20,965 nucleotides of DNA from positions 1 to 20,965 of the forward strand of contig JAAYZZ010000042.1 in NCBI GenBank assembly GCA_012514595.1. The letters run 5' to 3'. The notes below the pieces were generated by a model, which saw nothing but the letters and a program-made list of their open reading frames with translations, was not told where the DNA came from and did not search any database. Position numbers and translations under genes: made by a program. Below are positions 14,946-20,965 of this stretch, one piece after another. The first letter of the stretch is position 1; each line of letters begins with the position of its first letter. Source of the DNA: Elusimicrobiota bacterium. GTDB taxonomy: Bacteria > Omnitrophota > Gorgyraeia > Zapsychrales > Fredricksoniimonadaceae.

Positions 14946-15475
14946 AGAGAACAGGATGGGGCGTTCAGATCTTGGCGGCTTTGGGGGTTGTCCTTTCTGG
15001 CTGCGGGTACACCACGGGATCTCTTCTGCCGAGCACATATCAGACCGTTCATGTCGCGGCCTTTGAGAACGCGATCGATCATCTGAACCCGGAAGAACGG
15101 ACCCTTTATGTCCCGGGGCTGGAGACCAAGGTGCGGTCCATGATCTCCGACCGGTTCGCCTTTGACGGACGTCTCAAATCCTCCTCTGAAGACGTGGCGG
15201 ACCTTGTGCTGAAGGGGAAACTCCTGCGCTTCGAGCGGGAGGAGCTGAGGCTCGAGTCGAACGAGGATGTCAAGGAATACCGTTTGCGGGTGACCGTGGC
15301 GCTCACGATGACCGATCAGGTGGATGGCCATGAGATGTGGGCCGAGCCGTCCTTTGCGGGAGAGGCGACCTATTATCTCTCCGGGCCTTTGGCCAAGTCC
15401 GAGAGCGCTGCGATCGACGAGGCCTTGAAGGACTTGGCGATGCGGGTCGTGGCCAGGACGGTAGAGCATTGGTGA
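14942..15475 (+). CDS. lptE: LPS assembly lipoprotein LptE
   Basis: 177 residues. The lipoprotein signal has a clear lipobox, VVLSGCGY, with Cys21 as the lipidated residue, so the protein is anchored in the outer membrane. The body matches LptE in order and length: GYTTGSLLP, YQTVHVAAFEN, VADLVLKGKLLRFEREEL, VKEYRLRVTVALTM, and a C-terminal helix DEALKDLAMRVVARTVEHW. LptE plugs LptD and helps place lipopolysaccharide in the outer leaflet, implying an LPS-type outer membrane. GGGAGG lies 8-13 bases upstream of the ATG, inside the end of bamD. A strong terminator follows 30 bp after the stop, closing the bamD-lptE unit. Confidence 0.88.
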   Translation: MKRTGWGVQILAALGVVLSGCGYTTGSLLPSTYQTVHVAAFENAIDHLNPEERTLYVPGLETKVRSMISDRFAFDGRLKSSSEDVADLVLKGKLLRFEREELRLESNEDVKEYRLRVTVALTMTDQVDGHEMWAEPSFAGEATYYLSGPLAKSESAAIDEALKDLAMRVVARTVEHW

Positions 15476-15504
15476 GCGCGGGCTTTGAACGCGATCTTTT
15501 TCAC

Positions 15505-15538
15505 AGGCCTTAGGCGAAAGCTTAAGGCCTTTTTCTTC
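15505..15538 (+). terminator. Rho-independent terminator after lptE
   Basis: AGGCCTTAGGC (15505-15515), the tetraloop GAAA and GCTTAAGGCCT (15520-15530) form an 11-bp stem with one G-T pair, followed by TTTTCTTC. It ends the bamD-lptE transcript. The holA ATG is only 9 bases further on, so holA needs read-through or an unseen promoter. Confidence 0.88.
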
Positions 15539-15546
15539 CGGAGACA

Positions 15547-16218
15547 ATGAAGAAACATTACCTGTGCCTTTGTGCGAATGCCGCGGGACTTGCGCTGCGG
15601 GACGATCAGCTGGGGCGTCTGAAGGCGGAGCTGTTTCCCGACCCTGCGGCGCTCCGGTTCGACTGCGAGGAACTTGATGGCCGCAAACTTTCCGTGGAGC
15701 GCTTCAAGATCGCTCTGGGGGGCCTTCCGGCCGTGGCAGCGCAGCGGCTGATCCATCTGCGCCAGGCGGAGAAGATCAATGCGGCCTGTGAGGCCCTTTT
15801 GCTCAAGGTCATTTCCGGAGAGGAGGAGACCTCCGCGGTCCTGTTCCTCGAGGCCGCGACGTGGCCTCAGAGGACATCCGCCCGCAAGGCGATCGCGGCC
15901 GGATGTGTGATCCTGAGTCATGAGGAGAAAGAGGTCTCGGTCTTTGATCTCATGGACCGGCTCGCCGACAGGGTGGCGGCCCTCAAGATCCTGAAGGAGA
16001 TCCAGGACAGGGAGGAGGCGCCCGAGAAGCTCCTGGGGGGCATGGTCTGGGCCTGGGCGAACAAGTACAAGCGGCGTCTTTCCGCCGAGAGCTATAAAAA
16101 AGGCCTCCTGATTCTTCAGGAGGCCGATCGTCATTTGAAACGCAGTCACTACCCCCAGAGGGGGCAGGCGGTTGAGATCGCGGTGATCAGGCTTTCTTTG
16201 CTAGCAAAAGCTTCGTGA
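15547..16218 (+). CDS. holA: DNA polymerase III delta subunit (HolA)-like, minimal form
   Basis: 223 residues against about 330-340 for typical HolA, the clamp-loader subunit that opens the sliding clamp. The C-terminal domain III is recognisable: VFDLMDRLADRVAALKILKE (about 136-155), a helical block GGMVWAWANKYKRRL, then LLILQEADRHLKRSHYPQRG and a final helix. The N-terminal part (LCANAAGLALRDDQLGRLKA, then LIHLRQAEKIN) resembles domain I without its P-loop-like region. Most of domain II is missing. The position between lptE and rpsT supports the call. GGAG lies 5 bases before the ATG. The last 32 bases overlap the 3' end of rpsT on the other strand. An alternative reading is an unrelated helical protein, but domain III makes that less likely. 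Confidence 0.7.
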   Translation: MKKHYLCLCANAAGLALRDDQLGRLKAELFPDPAALRFDCEELDGRKLSVERFKIALGGLPAVAAQRLIHLRQAEKINAACEALLLKVISGEEETSAVLFLEAATWPQRTSARKAIAAGCVILSHEEKEVSVFDLMDRLADRVAALKILKEIQDREEAPEKLLGGMVWAWANKYKRRLSAESYKKGLLILQEADRHLKRSHYPQRGQAVEIAVIRLSLLAKAS

Positions 16219-16450
16219 AGGTGGCCTTGCGGCGGGAGGCGGTGTTCTTCGAGATGATGTTGCGTTTGACGGCCTTGTCGAACTTCTTGTAGACCAGCTT
16301 GAGCGCCTCGGCGGCCTGGGTCGAGTCCTTGGCGAGCGCGGCGGTGAAGGCCTTGACGGTCTTCTTGAGGTCCGTCTTGATATCGAGATTGTGAAGGCGA
16401 CGGGCGTGGCTCTTCTTGAGTTCCTTGACGGCGTTCTTGCGTTGCGGCAT
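16187..16450 (-). CDS. rpsT: Small ribosomal subunit protein bS20
   Basis: 87 residues, full length and highly basic. The N-terminus MPQRKNAVKELKKSHARRL and the block KNTASRRKATFTKLL match bS20, which binds 16S rRNA early in 30S assembly. AAAGGAG lies 7-13 bases upstream of the ATG on the minus strand. A near-consensus promoter stands just upstream (16480-16508), giving a leader of about 23 bases. The gene converges on holA and overlaps it by 32 bases tail to tail, so neither has room for its own terminator. It is one of only two real minus-strand genes in the window. Confidence 0.96.
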   Translation of the reverse strand: MPQRKNAVKELKKSHARRLHNLDIKTDLKKTVKAFTAALAKDSTQAAEALKLVYKKFDKAVKRNIISKNTASRRKATFTKLLLAKKA

Positions 16451-16479
16451 GGACAGCTCCTTTGTTGTTAAGAGGCGAT

Positions 16480-16508
16480 AATATAACAGCGCGAAAAAAA
16501 TATGTCAA
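16480..16508 (-). promoter_or_regulatory. Near-consensus sigma-70 promoter of rpsT, overlapping the murJ start
   Basis: On the minus strand: TTGACA (complement of 16503-16508), exactly 17 bp, TATATT (complement of 16480-16485; 5 of 6 to consensus). The spacer is T-rich. The -35 box overlaps the murJ start codon (16502-16504), so RNA polymerase at this promoter would cover the murJ initiation region. Confidence 0.85.
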
Positions 16509-18085
16509 TTGATAAGATTGAGGGCGGGGCCGCTGCTGGGGCAGGGGCTTCGCATCAGATTTTGCGTTCGATGTCTGTCCTTTCCGTGGGGACGGTCCTG
16601 AGCAGGATCCTGGGATTTGTCCGCGATATCCTTTTTGCGCATTTCTTCGGGACCGCGGCAGGCGCCGATGCCTTTGTCGTTGCCTTCCGGATCCCGAATC
16701 TTTTTCGGGATGTGATCGGTGAGGGCGCCGCGAACTCCTCATTCGTCCCTGTCCTGGCGCAGTATAAGGAAGGTCCGGCCTCGGAGCTGAAGGCCTTCCT
16801 GAACGCGGCGATCACCTGGGCCGGGATTTTGCTTTTGGCGGTCACGGTTTCGGGTGTTTTGTTCTCTCCTCAGATCATGGGCGTGATCGCGCCCGGATTT
16901 GCGTCGGACCCGGCGCAGAAGGCCTTGGCTACAGACCTGACCCGTATCATGTTTCCTTATCTGGTCCTGATCGGGATGACGGCTTTCTTTTCCGCGATCC
17001 AGTTCACCTACGGGTCCTTCCGTGCGCCGGCCCTGGGGCCGTGTCTTCTGAACGTGGCGCTGATCGTTTCGACGCTCGCCGCGGTCTGGTGGATGGAGCG
17101 GCCCGTCTATGGATTGGCGTTGGGCGTCCTGGCCGGAGGTGTCCTCCAGTTCGTTTACCAGGCCCGGGCGCTCCGCGGGCAGGGGATCCGGTTCTCTTTT
17201 CCTTCCAGGTTCTATCATCCCGGTGTCGTGCAGATGGGACGTCTCTTGTTGCCGCGGATCGCGGGGACCGCCGTGTATCAGCTCAATGTGTTCGTGGACA
17301 CGATCTGCGCCTCCTTGTCCGGGATCGTGGGGGCCGGGGCGGTGTCGGCGGTCTATTACGCCAATCGTATCGTGTTCCTTCCGATGGGGGTCTTTGCCGT
17401 AGCCCTTGTCTCGGCCGTTCTCCCGGTCCTCTCCGCGCATGCGGTGGCGGGACGCCGGGAGGAGTTCCGGAAGACCGTGGCCTTCAGTCTGCAGAACATC
17501 ATCTTTGTCATGATGCCGATGACGGTGTTCCTGGTCCTGTTGTCCGAGCCTGTGATCCGGGTCGTTTTTGAGCGCGGGATCTTCGACGGATATTCGACCG
17601 CGGTCACCTCGATCGCCCTCTTTTTCTACAGCATGGGACTTTGCGCCTTTGCGGGTATCAAGGTCCTGGCCAATGCCTTTCACGCGCTGCAGGATACCCG
17701 GACGCCGGTCAAGGTGGCGGCGGTCTGTGTGGGCCTTAATTTGATCCTCAATCTTGTCCTCATGTATCCGATGAAGATCGCAGGCGTGGCCCTTGCCTCG
17801 AGTCTGGCTGCCTTTGTGAACGCGGGGACTCTCTTGATCCTTTTGTCTCGACGGGTGGGGAATTGGGACGGGCTTTTTGACGGTTTCTTTCTCCGGATCG
17901 CACTGGCCGTTCTCGTGCAGGGAGGTGTTGTGGCCGGGGTCTGGATGGTTTCCGGGGCCCTGTCCGAGATCCTTCGCCTGGGATGCGCGATCCTCCTGGG
18001 GGCTGTGGTGTATTGGACCGTTGCGGTGAGGACCGGCCTTCCGCAGCCCCGGATGATCCTTGAGGCGGTCTTGAAGAAGGTCTAG
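16502..18085 (+). CDS. murJ: Lipid II flippase MurJ (MviN family)
   Basis: 527 residues with about 14 membrane segments, the usual MurJ size. It moves the peptidoglycan precursor lipid II across the inner membrane. Family motifs are LSRILGFVRDILFAHFFG (residues about 33-50), DAFVVAFRIPNLFRDVIGEG and AANSSFVPVL, carrying the conserved cavity arginines, and ISALP-like KVLANAFHALQDTRTPVKVA in the C-terminal half. The N-terminal 20 residues are Gly/Ala-rich and poorly conserved. The start codon follows CGCGAAAAAAAT with no ribosome binding site, and overlaps the rpsT -35 box. It is 75-87 bp upstream of uvrC on the same strand with no terminator hairpin between. Confidence 0.95.
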   Translation: MSIDKIEGGAAAGAGASHQILRSMSVLSVGTVLSRILGFVRDILFAHFFGTAAGADAFVVAFRIPNLFRDVIGEGAANSSFVPVLAQYKEGPASELKAFLNAAITWAGILLLAVTVSGVLFSPQIMGVIAPGFASDPAQKALATDLTRIMFPYLVLIGMTAFFSAIQFTYGSFRAPALGPCLLNVALIVSTLAAVWWMERPVYGLALGVLAGGVLQFVYQARALRGQGIRFSFPSRFYHPGVVQMGRLLLPRIAGTAVYQLNVFVDTICASLSGIVGAGAVSAVYYANRIVFLPMGVFAVALVSAVLPVLSAHAVAGRREEFRKTVAFSLQNIIFVMMPMTVFLVLLSEPVIRVVFERGIFDGYSTAVTSIALFFYSMGLCAFAGIKVLANAFHALQDTRTPVKVAAVCVGLNLILNLVLMYPMKIAGVALASSLAAFVNAGTLLILLSRRVGNWDGLFDGFFLRIALAVLVQGGVVAGVWMVSGALSEILRLGCAILLGAVVYWTVAVRTGLPQPRMILEAVLKKV

Positions 18086-18172
18086 AAGATCGAGCAGGGC
18101 TGGACGGTCGACAGGATCGGCAAGGACAAGGCCTGAAAAGTTCAACAGACTTTAGGACCTTTGGGCTTTCTT

Positions 18173-19420
18173 ATGACGCCAGATCTCAAGAATAAGATCC
18201 GTTCTCTTCCTTTGACCAGCGGCGTCTATCTCATGAAAGACTCCGACGGAAAGATCATCTATATCGGCAAGGCGGTGTCCCTGCGCAGGCGTGTGCAGTC
18301 CTATTTTCGGGGGAGGGCGCAGAATATCAAGACCGACCTTCTGGTCTCCCGCATCGCGGACATCGACGTCATGGGCACGCAGAGCGAGGCTGAGGCCCTG
18401 ATCCTTGAGGCCGCCCTCGTCAAACAGCATCTTCCCAAGTACAACATCGAGCTCAAGGATGGAAAGTCCTATCCCTTCATTGAGATCACGGCAGAGGAGT
18501 TCCCCCGGGTTCATGTTGTTCGGAAAACCTCCATCACCCCGGGGGTGAAGGGGGTTTTTGGGCCGTATACGGATGCAAGGCTGATCCGCGAGGCCCTGGG
18601 GCTCATCCGGCGGATCTTTCCCTTCCGCACCTGTGATCCTCTTCCAGAGAAGACCTGCCTTTATCATGACATCGGTCTTTGTTCGGCCCCTTGTGTGGGC
18701 AAGGTCCAAAAGACCGAGTACGGGCGGACCATCCGTCATATTGCGCAGATCCTTTCCGGAGAGAAGGACGATCTCTACCGTGAGCTTCATGAAGAGATGG
18801 AGCGTCTGGCACGCGCGCGCGATTTCGAGGCCGCGGCCCGGGTACGTGACCAGCTGCGGGCGATCGGGGCGCTCTACGCCTCAAGCCCTGATGTGAATTA
18901 TTTCAAGGAGGCGGAGCAGCTGGAGCGGGCGTTGGGACTTCCGCGGTCTCCTCAGCGGATCGAATGTTTCGACATTTCGACGATCTTCGGGGAGCATTCG
19001 GTGGGCTCGATGGTCTCCTTCTGGAACGGCCGGCCGGACAAGAAGAATTACCGGCGGTTTAGGATCCGCGAGGTCCAAGGCCTCGACGATTTTCGGATGA
19101 TCGCGGAGGTCGTGCGCCGACGCTACGGCCGGCTCAAGCGCGAGGGAGTTCCTTTTCCCGACCTCATCGTCATCGACGGAGGGAAGGGGCAGCTCGGGGC
19201 GGCGGTGTCCGAGCTGAAGGCCCTCGGGGCCGAGATCCCGGTCGTGTCGCTCGCCAAGCGCGAGGAGGAGGTCTTTGTTCCCGGCCGGAGAAAACCCGTC
19301 GGATTCTCGCGCGATTCCCTGGCCCTCAAACTCCTTCAGCGGGCGCGGGATGAGGCGCACCGTTTTGCCGTAAGCTATCACCGCCTGTTGCGGAGCAAAA
19401 AGATGACCGGAAGAACATAG
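18173..19420 (+). CDS. uvrC: UvrC-type excinuclease, short form without the helix-hairpin-helix end
   Basis: 415 residues against about 600 for standard UvrC, the nuclease that cuts both sides of a lesion in nucleotide excision repair. Present: the GIY-YIG domain (SGVYLMKDSDGKIIYIGKA, Arg-rich helix, catalytic-type Glu in SEAEALILEA), Cys154/162/170/174 at the positions of the iron-sulfur cluster Cys of UvrC, the UvrB-binding UVR motif (MERLARARDFEAAARVRDQL), and the RNase H-like nuclease with Asp267 (CFDIS), Asp335 (VIDGGKGQL) and His396 (DEAHRFA). Missing: about 100 residues between UVR and CFDIS, and the C-terminal (HhH)2 DNA-binding domain; the protein ends RSKKMTGRT. The ATG at 18173 is preferred over a TTG at 18161; the ribosome binding site is weak. 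Residues 119-128 are encoded by a palindromic element. Confidence 0.92.
   Translation: MTPDLKNKIRSLPLTSGVYLMKDSDGKIIYIGKAVSLRRRVQSYFRGRAQNIKTDLLVSRIADIDVMGTQSEAEALILEAALVKQHLPKYNIELKDGKSYPFIEITAEEFPRVHVVRKTSITPGVKGVFGPYTDARLIREALGLIRRIFPFRTCDPLPEKTCLYHDIGLCSAPCVGKVQKTEYGRTIRHIAQILSGEKDDLYRELHEEMERLARARDFEAAARVRDQLRAIGALYASSPDVNYFKEAEQLERALGLPRSPQRIECFDISTIFGEHSVGSMVSFWNGRPDKKNYRRFRIREVQGLDDFRMIAEVVRRRYGRLKREGVPFPDLIVIDGGKGQLGAAVSELKALGAEIPVVSLAKREEEVFVPGRRKPVGFSRDSLALKLLQRARDEAHRFAVSYHRLLRSKKMTGRT
18527..18555. repeat. 29-bp palindromic element, copy in frame within uvrC
   Basis: The sequence is identical to 3950-3978 except at positions 15 and 26 of the 29. It encodes TSITPGVKGV (UvrC residues 119-128), the loop just before the conserved FGPYTD. 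By eye this loop is about 2 residues longer than in E. coli UvrC, so the element has replaced or remodelled a loop rather than simply enlarged it. Confidence 0.8.
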
Positions 19421-19429
19421 GGGGGATCC

Positions 19430-20323
19430 ATGGCGACCATTACAGGAGGGCAGGTCACGCTTCGAGTGACCGAGGACTGCGTCAGCTGCGGGCGATGCGT
19501 TTCGGTCTGTCCGTGCGAGTATCTCGCGCTTGAGGGCGGACACGTCGTCGAGGCGCTGCGGCCGGCCCTGGGATGCATCAGCTGCGGCCAGTGCGCGGCG
19601 GTGTGTCCGCAGGATGCGATCCGGGTCACGAGCGCGGCATTTCCTTCGGAGGATATTGTCCCGTTCCCGGGCTCGCGGCCCGCTTCGGATGTGGAGTTTT
19701 TGCGTCTTATTTCGGGGCGGCGCAGCATTCGGCATTTCACGGAAGAAGAGGTCCCTTCGGATGCGAAAGACCGGATCCTCGAGGCCGCGCAGCAGGCCCC
19801 TGTCGGGATTCCGCCATCGGATGTCCGGGTGACCGTGCTTGAAGGACGCGCGGCTGTTCGGACGTTCTTCCGCGGGTTCATCGCCGAGATCGAGCGCTCG
19901 GCGTGGATGTTCTCTCCCTGGGGGGTGCGGCTTTTGCGGCTGGTCATGTCGTCTAGGAACCACCGCGAGCTCAGGGAGGGGGCCCCCCTGGTACGAGGAA
20001 TTCTTTCCGAGGCCCGCCAGAAAAAGGATGTTCTCTTTTATGATCCCCCTCTGGTTTTTGTGTTCACCTCCGCAAGCGGGGAGCATGATCCTGCGATCGC
20101 TGCGACTTATGCCATGCTCGCGGCCGAGGGTCTGGGATTGGGGTCGTGCCTGATCGGGACCTTGGTCCCGCTTTTGTCCTTGACCCGTCGGGAGTTCCGG
20201 GAAGAGAACGGGATCCCTGTCGACTCGTCCCACGGGATCGCCCTCTCCGTCGGAGTCCCGAAGTTCCATTTTTACAGGGCCGTCCGTCGCCGGTTCGCGG
20301 GGATCTCGGGAGGTCGAGGATGA
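19430..20323 (+). CDS. Ferredoxin-nitroreductase fusion protein
   Basis: 297 residues. The N-terminal 70 residues are a bacterial 2[4Fe-4S] ferredoxin domain: CVSCGRCVSVCPCE (Cys17/20/23/27) and CISCGQCAAVCPQDAI (Cys49/52/55/59). From about residue 87 a nitroreductase-family FMN domain follows: LISGRRSIRHFTEEEVPSD, ILEAAQQAPVGIPPSDVRV, and the C-terminal AATYAMLAAEGLGLGSCLIG. The family reduces nitro compounds, quinones or flavins; the fused ferredoxin suggests electrons come from a low-potential carrier rather than NAD(P)H. The substrate is unknown. GGGGGA overlaps the end of uvrC, 5 bases before the ATG. Its stop overlaps the next gene's start (ATGA), so the two are coupled. Confidence 0.92.
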   Translation: MATITGGQVTLRVTEDCVSCGRCVSVCPCEYLALEGGHVVEALRPALGCISCGQCAAVCPQDAIRVTSAAFPSEDIVPFPGSRPASDVEFLRLISGRRSIRHFTEEEVPSDAKDRILEAAQQAPVGIPPSDVRVTVLEGRAAVRTFFRGFIAEIERSAWMFSPWGVRLLRLVMSSRNHRELREGAPLVRGILSEARQKKDVLFYDPPLVFVFTSASGEHDPAIAATYAMLAAEGLGLGSCLIGTLVPLLSLTRREFREENGIPVDSSHGIALSVGVPKFHFYRAVRRRFAGISGGRG

Positions 20324-20610
20324 GGAAGAATGTCCTGATGACCGCTTTTCAGACGAAGGTTCTCAAGGCGACCCTGGAAATCCCCTTCGGCGAGACCCGC
20401 ACTTATGCCTGGGTGGCTCGTCGTATCGGTCGCCCCAAGGCGGTGCGTGCTGTGGGGTCCGCGTTGCGCAGGAATCCCTGGCCGCTCATCATTCCCTGTC
20501 ACAGAGTGGTGCGTTCGGATGGGGATGTGGGAAAGTATGCCGGAAAGGATGACGGCCGCAAGGCCCGGCTGATCGCGCTCGAAAGGGCGTTGCGGGAAAA
20601 GTTACGGTAG
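20320..20610 (+). CDS. One-domain methylated-DNA-[protein]-cysteine methyltransferase (MGMT/Ogt type)
   Basis: 96 residues, only the C-terminal alkyltransferase domain of the family; E. coli Ogt is 171. It removes alkyl groups from O6-alkylguanine onto its own Cys60 in IIPCHRVV, which is present, so this is not a Cys-less alkyltransferase-like (ATL) protein. The helix-turn-helix segment has the arginine finger Arg43 in RAVGSALRRNP, with the conserved Asn52. FQTKVLKATLEIPFGETRTYAWVA and GKYAGKDDGRKARLIALE complete the fold. GGGAGG lies 7-12 bases before the ATG, inside the nitroreductase gene. A longer in-frame extension upstream is only the nitroreductase gene in another frame. Confidence 0.92.
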   Translation: MRKNVLMTAFQTKVLKATLEIPFGETRTYAWVARRIGRPKAVRAVGSALRRNPWPLIIPCHRVVRSDGDVGKYAGKDDGRKARLIALERALREKLR

Positions 20611-20615
20611 TCCCC

Positions 20616-20645
20616 TTGTTTTTTGTCAAAAAGATGGGCTATACT
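20616..20645 (+). promoter_or_regulatory. Candidate promoter for the right-edge secreted protein
   Basis: TTGTTT (20616-20621), an 18-bp spacer and TATACT (20640-20645; 5 of 6). The start point would be near 20652, giving a leader of about 27 bases with a strong ribosome binding site. The 69-bp gap has no better candidate. Confidence 0.5.
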
Positions 20646-20678
20646 TCCTCAGGGTGGATGATCCAGAGGAGGTGCGCC

Positions 20679-20965
20679 ATGCGCAGGACCGCGGGGTTTC
20701 AGGCGGCTCTTGTCTTTTTTTTGCTTTCGGTCCCGGCCGTCGCGGTCCAGGGAGCGGAGAGTTCCTCTGTGTCAGACCCGCTTCCCGTTGTGCAGGCCGT
20801 TCTTTCATCCGTGGCCCCTTATCAGGTACCCAGCATGCCCCATTTGCCGCTTCGATCGTTCCATCAGCCATCTCCCGGAGAGGGGACGGAATATGATCGT
20901 TATGACCTGAGCCGGAGGATCGCCTCGGCGATCACGGCCCTTGCCGATCCCCAGACAGGGATCTC
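20679..20965 (+). CDS. Unidentified secreted protein, N-terminal part, runs off the right edge
   Basis: The frame is open from the ATG at 20679 to the window end: 95 codons plus two bases. AGGAGG lies 7-12 bases upstream, the strongest ribosome binding site in the window. The N-terminus is a signal peptide: MRRTAGF, then hydrophobic QAALVFFLLSVPAVAV, with a likely cleavage near QGAES. The mature start is Ser/Val/Pro-rich (SDPLPVVQAVLSSVAPYQVP), followed by a more polar, probably helical YDRYDLSRRIASAITALADP. There is no Cys for lipidation. I do not recognise a family; the conserved domain is presumably downstream. Confidence 0.8.
   Translation, partial: MRRTAGFQAALVFFLLSVPAVAVQGAESSSVSDPLPVVQAVLSSVAPYQVPSMPHLPLRSFHQPSPGEGTEYDRYDLSRRIASAITALADPQTGI

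Noticed and set aside
18086..18136. In-frame continuation after the murJ TAG (about 16 codons), possible stop read-through
   Set aside because: The peptide is short and polar and standard MurJ proteins end about here; nothing supports recoding.
16739..18145. Long minus-strand frame opposite murJ (and a similar one at 18881-20269 opposite uvrC and the nitroreductase)
   Set aside because: Charged, repetitive translations typical of antisense shadows; the plus-strand genes are certain.
20611..20640. Possible terminator after the alkyltransferase gene
   Set aside because: The stem is A/T-only with mismatches and overlaps the better-supported promoter.

Overview
The window is a gene-dense (roughly 58% GC by eye), mostly plus-strand stretch of a Gram-negative-type bacterial chromosome. 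It carries outer-membrane biogenesis genes (bamD-like, lptE), a MurJ flippase and bacterial housekeeping genes. The secreted protein family at the left edge, the BamD with a WIWTPESGKW motif after its signal peptide, and the order lptE-holA-rpsT-murJ-uvrC all recall Omnitrophota (former OP3) genomes. That placement is from memory and is an inference. No rRNA, tRNA, CRISPR, phage or transposase gene was found.

Layout. 1-1110 (minus): most of a secreted protein that runs off the left edge, divergent from a small zinc-ribbon membrane protein and leuS. 3992-7297: a flavodoxin-fold iron-sulfur flavoprotein, a large TPR/membrane protein with a degenerate CPBP-like tail, and deoC. 7333-11672: an endonuclease Q homologue and a UvrD-like helicase with a secreted serpin gene between them. 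11949-13845: comEA-comEC (DNA uptake). 13974-15475: bamD-lptE (outer membrane assembly) behind a good sigma-70 type promoter and ending in a strong terminator. 15547-16450: a minimal HolA converging on rpsT. 16502-20610: murJ, a short-form uvrC, a ferredoxin-nitroreductase fusion and a one-domain O6-alkylguanine-DNA alkyltransferase. 20679-end: the start of an unidentified secreted protein. No stretch over 300 bases lacks a gene; the longest gap is 11673-11948.

DNA repair is over-represented: EndoQ, the helicase, UvrC and the alkyltransferase all act on damaged DNA. Envelope genes (BamD, LptE, MurJ, ComEA/ComEC, serpin, two secreted proteins) are the second theme.

The most unusual feature is a set of short-word repeat arrays. 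At least five places hold degenerate 7-nt (once 9-nt) words in tandem, each facing an inverted partner array so that the whole could fold into a hairpin. Each place has its own word but the same architecture. Three lie in frame inside the left-edge gene, one (9-nt period) lies in frame inside leuS, and two flank the helicase, each starting just after a stop codon. Separately, a 29-bp palindrome occurs twice with 27/29 identity: once between leuS and the flavoprotein gene and once in frame inside uvrC. Together these resemble in-frame palindromic elements (as in Rickettsia) and cyanobacterial heptanucleotide repeats, but I do not recognise this family.
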